Shown: positions 7,796-14,670 of the stretch, piece after piece | How the letters are laid out: every line of letters begins with the position of its first letter | Numbering within the stretch: position 1 is the stretch's first letter | Origin: Chitinophagales bacterium | Lineage (GTDB): Bacteria > Bacteroidota > Bacteroidia > Chitinophagales > JADIYW01 | Direction: 5' to 3' | DNA length: 25,734 nucleotides | Assembly (NCBI GenBank): GCA_020636545.1 | Contig: JACJXS010000003.1 | Span: 1-25,734 of the forward strand | The notes under the pieces: model-generated | The model's input: the letters and a program-made list of their open reading frames with translations, nothing else | Told to the model about the DNA's origin: nothing | The model's database searches: none | Translations under genes and position numbers: made by a program

Positions 7796-8785
7796 TCAAA
7801 TACTTCCTTTTTTATCTTTTCCGTCTCCACCGCCAATTGAATCACGCATTTTGGTATCCGCTTTTACATTCTCAATCTTATAGTAATCCATAATACCAAG
7901 GTTACCATTTTTAAATGCTTCCGCAATTGCCATTGGAATTTCCGCTTCAGCTTCAATTACTTTTGCTTTTGCTTCTTGAGCTTTTGCAATCATTTCATGT
8001 TCTTGAGCAACTGCCATCGCTCTTCGTTCTTCAGCTTTTGCTTGTGCAATATTTTTATCTGCATTCGCTTGATCCATTTGTAAAATGGCACCAATGTTTT
8101 TTCCTATATCAATATCTGCAATATCAATAGATAAAATCTCAAATGCAGTTCCACTATCCAAACCTTTATTCAAAACTACTTTTGAAATAGAATCTGGATT
8201 TTCCAACACTTGTTTATGATCAGCAGAGCTACCAATACTCGATACAATTCCTTCTCCAATACGAGCCAAAACAGTCTCCTCTCCTGCTCCACCAACTAAT
8301 TGTCTAATATTAGCACGAACCGTAACCCTTGCCTTAGCAATTAATTGGATACCATCTTTAGCAACTGCAGTTACTGGTGGTGATTCAATCACTTTAGGAT
8401 TTACAGACAATTGCACCGCTTCAAACACATCACGACCAGCTAAATCAATGGCAGTTGCTTCTTTAAAGGTCAATGAGATATTTGCCTTATCGGCAGAAAT
8501 CAATGCACTGACCACTTTCATTACATTTCCACCTGCTAAAAAGTGTGCTTCTAAACCATCTCTATCCACTGGAATACCAGCTTTTGTAGCAGTAATCATT
8601 GAATTTACTATAGTTGCTGGTGGTACTTTTCGTAATTGCATTACAAATAGTTGAATTAATCCAATATTTACGTTCGATAGTCGTGCGGATACCCATAAAC
8701 TAATATATCGCATAAACGTAAATACGAATATTAAGATAAATAGTAAAAGGACAATGGTAATAACTGTTAAAAATGTTCCAGACAT
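7796..8785 (-). CDS. floA: Flotillin-like membrane microdomain scaffold protein
   Basis: This 329-residue protein belongs to the FloA (YqfA) family, bacterial flotillins that assemble on the cytoplasmic face of the membrane and organise lipid/protein microdomains. An N-terminal membrane hairpin or helix occupies about 5-27. A PHB-like region follows, with family-typical KVPPATIVNSMITATKAGI, IDLAGRDVFEAVQLSVNPKV and GGAGEETVLARIGEGIV. The Ala/Glu/Lys-rich coiled region is at about 235-295 (AQAKAEERRAMAVAQEHEM). Length equals the Bacillus protein. It starts 11 bp after nfeD, the standard partner, and ends in tandem TGA TGA stops. Confidence 0.95.
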   Translation of the reverse strand: MSGTFLTVITIVLLLFILIFVFTFMRYISLWVSARLSNVNIGLIQLFVMQLRKVPPATIVNSMITATKAGIPVDRDGLEAHFLAGGNVMKVVSALISADKANISLTFKEATAIDLAGRDVFEAVQLSVNPKVIESPPVTAVAKDGIQLIAKARVTVRANIRQLVGGAGEETVLARIGEGIVSSIGSSADHKQVLENPDSISKVVLNKGLDSGTAFEILSIDIADIDIGKNIGAILQMDQANADKNIAQAKAEERRAMAVAQEHEMIAKAQEAKAKVIEAEAEIPMAIAEAFKNGNLGIMDYYKIENVKADTKMRDSIGGGDGKDKKGSI

Positions 8786-8796
8786 AATGCTTACTT

Positions 8797-9261
8797 TTAA
8801 ATTGGTTTTACAAAAATTTTATTTTCCTCTATTTTATGAATTTGAATTTTAGATTCTGTTGTAATAAATCCTGTTAATGCCCAAACCGTTACTTTCTGAT
8901 CATTAAATATTGCTTTACCTTCTGGTCTAATATCTGTAACTGCCACACCTTCATCATCTATCTTTAAACCAAAATCTTGAAAATTATTAACTTTCCCATC
9001 TATTACTTCCAATACTGAAATTTTGCTTTTTGCAATTCTTTCCATTCCAAAATACAACAATAATCCGTTAATAATAATTGCTGCTAAAACACACAAACTT
9101 CCGTACAATGCTCCCAACTCGTAAAACGCCAAAGCCAACCCACCTAAAGTTACTACAAATGCTACTTTTCCAATAATTAAAGTGGGCATTACAAAAATCT
9201 CTACTACAAAAAGTAATGTACCAAATAGTAAAATTCCTATAACAATTGCAAGAGGCGACAT
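8797..9261 (-). CDS. NfeD-like membrane protein (short form), FloA partner
   Basis: This 154-residue protein has three or four transmembrane segments in about 4-80, with no ClpP-like protease domain. A C-terminal OB-fold-like domain at about 90-150 reads GVAVTDIRPEGKAIFNDQKV and then VWALTGFI, matching the NfeD C-terminal signature in which a conserved Arg-Pro-Gly stretch precedes the Ala/Gly. Short NfeD proteins are routinely encoded next to flotillins and are thought to aid their assembly or localisation. The gene is first in a minus-strand run of four and has a -7 box just upstream. Confidence 0.9.
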   Translation of the reverse strand: MSPLAIVIGILLFGTLLFVVEIFVMPTLIIGKVAFVVTLGGLALAFYELGALYGSLCVLAAIIINGLLLYFGMERIAKSKISVLEVIDGKVNNFQDFGLKIDDEGVAVTDIRPEGKAIFNDQKVTVWALTGFITTESKIQIHKIEENKIFVKPI

Positions 9262-9277
9262 ATCTAATTATACCTTC

Positions 9278-9285
9278 CAAATATA
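9278..9285 (-). promoter_or_regulatory. -7 box of the nfeD-floA operon
   Basis: Read on the minus strand the bases are TATATTTG, an exact TAnnTTTG match ending 17 bp before the nfeD ATG. No TTG lies at the usual distance upstream. Confidence 0.5.
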
Positions 9286-9333
9286 ATCAATTTATTCTAT
9301 TTTCTGTATTATTGCAATAAAATATTTAGAAAA

Positions 9334-9801
9334 ATGAAAATTGAATTTTGGGTGATTGGTAAAAATAGCGACAAATTCATTGATGAAGGCGTGAATGCTT
9401 ATCTTAAAAAAATCAAACATTTCAATGACATTCAATTCCATATCTTTTCTGATATAAAAAATATCAAAGAGACGAATATTCTTAAAGAGAAGGAAGCCGA
9501 AAAATATTTATCAAAAATTGAGCCTGACGATTGTATTATTTTATTAGATGAAAATGGAGACACACTGAGCAGTCGTAAATTTGCTCATTTCATCGAACAA
9601 AGACAAAATCAATCTACAAAAAGATGTATTTTCATCATCGGCGGGGCATTTGGTTTTGGTGATAAGTTATACAAAAGAAGTAATTACAAAATCTCACTTT
9701 CTGAAATGACATTTTCGCACCAATTAATCCGACTTATTTTTTTAGAACAATTGTACAGAGCCTATACTATTATTCATAACTTTCCTTATCACAACGATTA
9801 A
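9334..9801 (+). CDS. rlmH: 23S rRNA (pseudouridine1915-N3)-methyltransferase
   Basis: This 155-residue protein is RlmH, a small homodimeric SPOUT enzyme that methylates pseudouridine 1915 in helix 69 of 23S rRNA using S-adenosylmethionine. Family signatures are the LLDENGDTLSSRKFA segment, the knot-forming IFIIGGAFGFGD loop, and the C-terminal LSEMTFSHQLIRLIFLEQLY. The protein ends YTIIHNFPYHND, matching the invariant YH near the C-terminus. Length is exactly that of the family. It is divergent from nfeD. Its stop codon shares the TTAA at 9798-9801 with the stop of the convergent broken membrane gene. Confidence 0.96.
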   Translation: MKIEFWVIGKNSDKFIDEGVNAYLKKIKHFNDIQFHIFSDIKNIKETNILKEKEAEKYLSKIEPDDCIILLDENGDTLSSRKFAHFIEQRQNQSTKRCIFIIGGAFGFGDKLYKRSNYKISLSEMTFSHQLIRLIFLEQLYRAYTIIHNFPYHND

Positions 9802-10196
9802 TTATCCAATGTCCTATTCCTATGTTTTCGCAAATAAAGACCGGCAACAGCCATCGTAATTGTAAACGTAATTCTAAAAAGCATAGCCTTTATAGTATTT
9901 ATCTCATACAAACCACCATTTTTAATATGAAATTGTAGGAACACAAATCACACAATCAATCCAACTGATGCCAATAATAAAAGTTGCACTCCTATCCATT
10001 GTTGCTTCCAACTTGCATAAGCTGCGAGCAAATAAATCCAGCCACAAATTAAATTGGTATAAACAATAAATGGAACAAAATTTCCTTCTTTTGCTCGAAT
10101 ACCAAACCAATCAAAAATTACTCATGAAGTCATAAAAATAGATGCTACTCCAATAAAAATCAATAAAGTTGGTTGAAATATTTTTATCCATTTCAT
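9798..10196 (-). pseudogene. Small multipass membrane protein interrupted by two in-frame TGA codons
   Basis: From the ATG at 10196-10194 a single frame of 132 codons runs to a TAA at 9800-9798, broken only by TGA at 10124-10122 (codon 25) and 9950-9948 (codon 83). The text reads MKWIKIFQPTLLIFIGVASI, then VIFDWFGIRAKEGNFVPFIV, ANLICGW-like helix 2 (TNLICGWIYLLAAYASW), a third helix (GVQLLLLASVGLIV) and HIKNGGLYEINTIKAMLFRI. From memory this resembles a conserved Bacteroidota membrane protein of about 130 residues and unknown function. No frameshift is needed. Both stops lie in hydrophobic stretches where Trp would fit, but the gene also has five ordinary TGG codons and TGA is a normal stop elsewhere here, so decay by point mutation is the simplest reading. 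Confidence 0.75.
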
Positions 10197-10217
10197 AAGC
10201 TTAAAAATCTACAATAA

Positions 10218-10225
10218 CAAAGTTA
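10218..10225 (-). promoter_or_regulatory. -7 box upstream of the interrupted membrane gene
   Basis: The minus-strand bases TAACTTTG match TAnnTTTG and end 21 bp before the ATG at 10196. No convincing -33 element was found. Its presence supports this having been a real gene. Confidence 0.4.
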
Positions 10226-10430
10226 AAAATATTTACTATCTGTTATCTAAATACAAATTTATTATTAACTACTTATACTTACTTAATTTACAAGTCCTTG
10301 AATTGCAAAATAAGTACAAAAATACTTTTTCCTTAACATCGTTATACAAAATATTTAATAATAAGTCAAATTTTTAACAAATTAATTTCAAAATTTGCAA
10401 ACTTTTTAAATGTTGATAACTTTTATTTAA

Positions 10431-10462
10431 TTGATTGTCAGTATAATAAATATTTATTTTTG
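10431..10462 (+). promoter_or_regulatory. Promoter of nrdJ
   Basis: A TTG at 10431 and another at 10435 precede the exact -7 box TATTTTTG at 10455-10462 by 21 and 17 bp, both within the 17-23 bp range for Bacteroidota promoters. Transcription would start near 10468, giving a leader of about 50 bases. The AT-rich 10200-10430 stretch shows no recognisable cobalamin riboswitch or NrdR box. Confidence 0.65.
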
Positions 10463-10520
10463 CACACATTTGAAAATGAAATTATTTTGTTGTAGTTTTA
10501 TTTCGTTAAAAAATTTACAC

Positions 10521-13091
10521 ATGGAAACAGCAACTATAGAACCAAAAAACAAGAAAATTACTTACGAAGCTGCTAATAATGAAGCGTTAAGATATTTTAA
10601 AGGAGATGATTTAGCTGCAAAAGTTTGGGTTACAAAATATGCGTTAAAAGATTCAGATGGCAACCTTTATGAGGCTAATCCAGATGACATGCATTGGAGA
10701 ATTGCCAATGAAATAGCACGAATCGAAGCACGTTACCCAAATCCAATGTCTGCACAAGAAATTTTTGATTTAATCAAAAATTTTAAATATATCATTCCTC
10801 AAGGAAGCCCAATGACTGGAATTGGAAATAATTTTCAAGTAGCATCGCTTTCCAATTGTTTTGTAATTGGAAATGGCAATAACAGCGATTCTTATGGAAG
10901 CATTATGAAAATTGATGAAGAACAAGTACAGTTGATGAAACGTAGAGGTGGTGTAGGACACGATTTATCTTATATTAGACCAAAAGGTTCTGCAGTAAAA
11001 AACTCCGCATTAACCTCCACTGGCTTAGTGCCTTTTATGGAAAGATATTCGAATTCAACACGTGAAGTGGCTCAAGATGGCAGACGTGGTGCTTTGATGC
11101 TTTCTGTTTCTATTAACCATCCAGATGCTGAGGATTTTATTGATGCAAAATTAGAACAAGGAAAAATTACTGGTGCGAATATCTCAGTGAGAATTGATGA
11201 CGAGTTTATGCAAGCAGTTAAAAACAAAGCAGATTATAAACAAAAATATCCTATCCACAGTAAACATCCTAAATTTACAAAAACAGTCAATGCAAAAAAT
11301 ATTTGGGAAAAAATCGTTCATAATGCTTGGAAATCAGCTGAACCTGGTATTTTATTTTGGGATACAATTGCCAAAGAATCTATTCCTGATTGTTATGCAG
11401 ATTTAGGCTTCAAAACCGTTTCTACAAATCCATGCGGAGAAATTCCATTATGTCCTTATGATTCTTGCCGATTATTAGCCATAAATCTATATTCTTATGT
11501 AGAAAATCCATTTACAGATAAAGCAAAATTCAATTTTGAATTATTTAAAAAACATGTAGCACTTGCTCAAAGAATGATGGATGATATCATCGATTTAGAA
11601 TTAGAAAAAGTTGATGTAATTTTAGCTAAAATCAATTCAGATCCTGAAGAAGAGTATTTAAAATTATCTGAAAGAACGCTTTGGGAAAAAATCAAAGAAA
11701 AAGCCATTCAAGGGAGAAGAACTGGCGTAGGCATTACTGCCGAAGGAGATATGTTAGCCGCTCTTAATTTAAGATATGGAAGTGAAGAAGCAATAAATTT
11801 TTCTATTGAGGTGCACAAAACTTTGGCATTAGCTGCTTATCGTTCGTCAGTAGAAATGGCAAAAGAAAGAGGAGCATTTGAAGTATTTGATGCAGAAAGA
11901 GAAAAAGAGAACCCTTTTATTTTACGATTGAAAGATGCAGATCCTGATTTGTATGCTCAAATGCAATTATATGGCAGACGAAATATTGCTTTATTAACAA
12001 TTGCACCAACTGGGACCACTTCTTTGATGGCTCAAACTACTTCAGGAATTGAACCCGTATTTTTACCTGTTTATAAAAGAAGAAGAAAAGTAAATCCAAA
12101 TGACAAAGATATACGAGTTGACTTTATTGATGAAGTGGGCGATTCTTGGGAAGAATACATCGTATTTCATCACCACTTTAAAACATGGATGAATGTAAAT
12201 GGTATAGATACCACTAAAAATTATACGCAAGAAGAAATCAATGAATTGATTGAAAAATCTCCTTATTACAAATCTACTTCTAATGATGTGGATTGGTTGA
12301 GCAAAGTAAAATTACAAGGAGCTGTTCAAAAATGGGTTGATCACTCTATTTCTGTTACAATAAATATTCCTAATGATGCTACGGAAGAATTAGTCAATGA
12401 ATTATATTTAAAAGCTTGGGAAGTTGGCTGTAAAGGTGTTACTGTATATAGAGATGGTTCTCGTTCAGGCGTTTTGGTCGCTGCTGATAGCAAGAAAAAA
12501 GAAAATACAGATGACAATATAGGTGGTGTATTAACAAACGATTTCCCAACCAAACGTCCACAAATATTAGAAGCTGATGTTGTTAAATTCCAAAACAACA
12601 AAGAAAAATGGATTGCATTTGTTGGATTAATAGATGAAAAACCTTATGAAATTTTTACTGGTTTGGCAGATGATGATGAAGGCATTTCTATTCCTCGTTG
12701 GGTACAAGATGGACACATCATTAAAAATAAAGATGAAAAAGGCAATACTCGTTATGATTTCCAATTTAAAAACCAAAGAGGTTATAAAACCACTATTGAA
12801 GGTTTGTCCCATAAATTTAATCCTGAATTTTGGAACTATGCCAAATTAATTTCAGGTACACTTAGACATGGAATGCCATTAGTAAAAGTGGTAGATTTAA
12901 TCAACCATATTGAGTTAGATTCTGAGTTTATCAATAACTGGAAAGCGGGTGTGGCTCGTGCTTTAAAACGTTATATTCCTGATGGCACAGAAGCTTCTGG
13001 GCACAAATGTTCCAGTTGTGGCTCTAACGAGGTCGTTTATCAAGAAGGTTGCTTGACATGCAAAAGTTGTGGCTCAAGCAAATGTGGTTAA
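10521..13091 (+). CDS. nrdJ: Adenosylcobalamin-dependent (class II) ribonucleoside-diphosphate reductase
   Basis: This 856-residue enzyme reduces ribonucleotides to deoxyribonucleotides using a 5'-deoxyadenosyl radical from vitamin B12 and needs no oxygen or NrdB. Visible are SNCF at 111-114 (redox Cys113), MKRRGGVGHDLSYIRP, NPCGE at 303-307 (radical Cys305 and Glu307) and APTGTTS at 495-501. A TSCPD domain near 745-800 (HKFNPEFWNYAKLISGT) follows. The C-terminus is a zinc-ribbon-like tail with CSSC, CLTCKSC and a final KCG that re-reduces the active site. The frame is open back to 10431, but that region is the promoter; ATG 10476 is an alternative start, adding 15 residues. A hairpin terminator follows. 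Confidence 0.95.
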   Translation: METATIEPKNKKITYEAANNEALRYFKGDDLAAKVWVTKYALKDSDGNLYEANPDDMHWRIANEIARIEARYPNPMSAQEIFDLIKNFKYIIPQGSPMTGIGNNFQVASLSNCFVIGNGNNSDSYGSIMKIDEEQVQLMKRRGGVGHDLSYIRPKGSAVKNSALTSTGLVPFMERYSNSTREVAQDGRRGALMLSVSINHPDAEDFIDAKLEQGKITGANISVRIDDEFMQAVKNKADYKQKYPIHSKHPKFTKTVNAKNIWEKIVHNAWKSAEPGILFWDTIAKESIPDCYADLGFKTVSTNPCGEIPLCPYDSCRLLAINLYSYVENPFTDKAKFNFELFKKHVALAQRMMDDIIDLELEKVDVILAKINSDPEEEYLKLSERTLWEKIKEKAIQGRRTGVGITAEGDMLAALNLRYGSEEAINFSIEVHKTLALAAYRSSVEMAKERGAFEVFDAEREKENPFILRLKDADPDLYAQMQLYGRRNIALLTIAPTGTTSLMAQTTSGIEPVFLPVYKRRRKVNPNDKDIRVDFIDEVGDSWEEYIVFHHHFKTWMNVNGIDTTKNYTQEEINELIEKSPYYKSTSNDVDWLSKVKLQGAVQKWVDHSISVTINIPNDATEELVNELYLKAWEVGCKGVTVYRDGSRSGVLVAADSKKKENTDDNIGGVLTNDFPTKRPQILEADVVKFQNNKEKWIAFVGLIDEKPYEIFTGLADDDEGISIPRWVQDGHIIKNKDEKGNTRYDFQFKNQRGYKTTIEGLSHKFNPEFWNYAKLISGTLRHGMPLVKVVDLINHIELDSEFINNWKAGVARALKRYIPDGTEASGHKCSSCGSNEVVYQEGCLTCKSCGSSKCG

Positions 13092-13126
13092 TTCAATAAA
13101 AATAAATATTTCTGGACAATAAAAAT

Positions 13127-13148
13127 GCCCAACTCCTAAGAGTTGGGC
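13127..13148 (+). terminator. Hairpin terminator of nrdJ
   Basis: A perfect 9-bp inverted repeat GCCCAACTC / GAGTTGGGC encloses the loop CTAA, 35 bp after the nrdJ stop. The T-tract after it is short, so it may act in both directions or stabilise the transcript end. Confidence 0.75.
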
Positions 13149-13364
13149 TTCATACAACCGCAAAGAAAACAGCCATAACTAGCGGTCAATACTTGGGCAA
13201 AGATTCAACTAATATTCCAAATCTTCAATTTTAAACCAATTATTAAATTATCAAATCTAGCCCAAAGATTTAGTTATTTTTTAAAATAAGCTATATTTTA
13301 TTAATTTTTGTTAGTACTTTTGTAGGACAAGTATCCTATTTTCAATTCTTTAAGCAGAAAATAC
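13149..13364. other. Intergenic region between nrdJ and the esterase gene
   Basis: No gene or RNA is recognised here. The only interpretable signal is TACTTTTG at 13315-13322, an exact TAnnTTTG -7 box about 42 bp upstream of the esterase ATG; a TTTG at 13297 is 14 bp away from it, slightly short for a -33 element. Confidence 0.4.
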
Positions 13365-14627
13365 ATGAAATTCATCATTACATTTTTTATATTTTTTTTA
13401 TATATAAATAATTTTGCACAGTGTGATACCAACCGATACCGTAAAGAAATCTTTGAAGATTTGATTACACATGAAGATATTATTTACGGCAACAATAAAG
13501 ACAATAAGGGCGTTTCTACTAATTTATTAATGAGTGTTTACGAACCTAATGAAGTAAGTATTACCGAACTTCGACCACTAATTATTTTTGTACATGGTGG
13601 TTCATTTATTGGAGGTGATAGAACCGACCAGCACCTTGATTCAACTGCACAACGATTTGCAAGAATGGGTTATGTATCAGCAAATATTGAATATAGATTA
13701 GAACAAACTGTTTTTATTTCTCCTTATGTAAATTTTGCGGATAAAAATAACTGGTACAAAGCTATGATTCGTAGCATACAAGATATTAGAGCCAGCATCC
13801 GTTATTTTAAGAAAGATGTAGCAGAAAATGGTAATCAATTTAATATAGATACTTCTAAAATTATTATTTATGGAATTTCTGCAGGAGCAATTGCTGGCTT
13901 ACATGTTGCATATTTAGATAATTTAGAAGAAGCCTCTGCTCCTTTCAAAAAGAATTTTATTGAATTGGGTGGTTTAGAAGGCAATAGCGGAAGTGCTGGT
14001 TATACATCAAATGGGATTAAAGCGGTTGTAAATGCAAGTGGTGCAATTGACAATATGAATTATCTGAACAATAACTTAGATATTCCGCTTATCTCATTCC
14101 ATCATAAAATTGACTTAACTGTTCCTTTTGACAAAGGTTGTTTTATAACTGTGGCCTGTTTTTTAGGTGATTTTTATGGTAGCAATAAAATTTCTCAACA
14201 AGCTAAAAAAATTGGTTTGCCTTATGAGTTCTACCCAATTAATAAAGAAGGACATCCCGCTGATGATTTCAATGATACTGCTGTACACGAAATGGTTGTC
14301 GCTAAAACAACAGAGTTTTTATACAAACACGTTATTTGTACAGATGCAATGACGCCAATTGCAAAAAGAGAGACGAAAACTTTTAATATTTTTCCAAACC
14401 CAAGTTCAGGCTGGATTACAATAGAAAATGAAACCAATCTACTTCACCAAACTTGTACCTTACAAATAATTGACCAGTACGGACAAATTATACAAGAACA
14501 AGAATTTATTGCGGATACTCAAAATCAATTTTCATTCAATATTGCAAGTGGTTTATACACGCTTAGAGTACTATCCAATAAAGATTTATCTGAACAATAT
14601 GTTTCAAGGTTAGCCATTGTACATTAA
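13365..14627 (+). CDS. Secreted alpha/beta-hydrolase (carboxylesterase-like) with type IX secretion sorting domain
   Basis: This 420-residue protein begins with a signal peptide (MKFIITFFIFFLYINNFAQ). An alpha/beta-hydrolase domain at about 45-320 follows, with the oxyanion-hole motif HGG at 77-79, the nucleophile elbow GISAG at 170-174 (Ser172), and likely acid Asp250 and base His297 in IDLTVPF and EGHPADDF. This is the layout of the BD-FAE/carboxylesterase type B-like esterases. Residues about 345-420 form a type A T9SS sorting domain, starting FNIFPNPSSGWITIE and ending SRLAIVH. It should therefore be exported by Sec, then carried over the outer membrane by T9SS and secreted or anchored at the surface. 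Substrate is unknown; acetylated or feruloylated polysaccharides are possible. Confidence 0.9.
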   Translation: MKFIITFFIFFLYINNFAQCDTNRYRKEIFEDLITHEDIIYGNNKDNKGVSTNLLMSVYEPNEVSITELRPLIIFVHGGSFIGGDRTDQHLDSTAQRFARMGYVSANIEYRLEQTVFISPYVNFADKNNWYKAMIRSIQDIRASIRYFKKDVAENGNQFNIDTSKIIIYGISAGAIAGLHVAYLDNLEEASAPFKKNFIELGGLEGNSGSAGYTSNGIKAVVNASGAIDNMNYLNNNLDIPLISFHHKIDLTVPFDKGCFITVACFLGDFYGSNKISQQAKKIGLPYEFYPINKEGHPADDFNDTAVHEMVVAKTTEFLYKHVICTDAMTPIAKRETKTFNIFPNPSSGWITIENETNLLHQTCTLQIIDQYGQIIQEQEFIADTQNQFSFNIASGLYTLRVLSNKDLSEQYVSRLAIVH

Positions 14628-14638
14628 AAAATTAGCCA

Positions 14639-14667
14639 TTGAATATTCCTAAATTCTTGTAATTTTA
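14639..14667 (+). promoter_or_regulatory. Probable ligA promoter very close to the start codon
   Basis: TTG at 14639-14641 is followed after 18 bp by TAATTTTA (14660-14667), which differs from TAnnTTTG only in the last base. The box ends 3 bp before the ligA ATG, so transcription would begin at or next to the start codon. Confidence 0.45.
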
Positions 14668-14670
14668 GCT

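Noticed and set aside
7792..7845. Longer start for the DUF998-like gene overlapping floA
   Set aside because: It would need a GTG start inside floA and adds a charged stretch before helix 1; the ATG at 7791 follows the floA stop by 4 bp.
9922..10110. Minus-strand 62-residue open frame
   Set aside because: It is an out-of-frame shadow of the interrupted membrane gene, whose own frame spans the whole region and has a start, promoter box and stop.
9798..10196. Genetic code with TGA as Trp
   Set aside because: TGA ends ligA in the usual ATGA overlap and occurs in tandem at the end of floA; other complete genes show no internal TGA.
10200..10430. Possible cobalamin riboswitch or NrdR box before the B12-dependent reductase
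   Set aside because: The stretch is nearly all A/T and has no recognisable B12-box or paired NrdR-box pattern; only a promoter is seen.
14610..14641. Two copies of TTAGCCATTG near the esterase stop
   Set aside because: A ten-base repeat 22 bp apart, one copy inside the coding end; too short to mean anything by itself.
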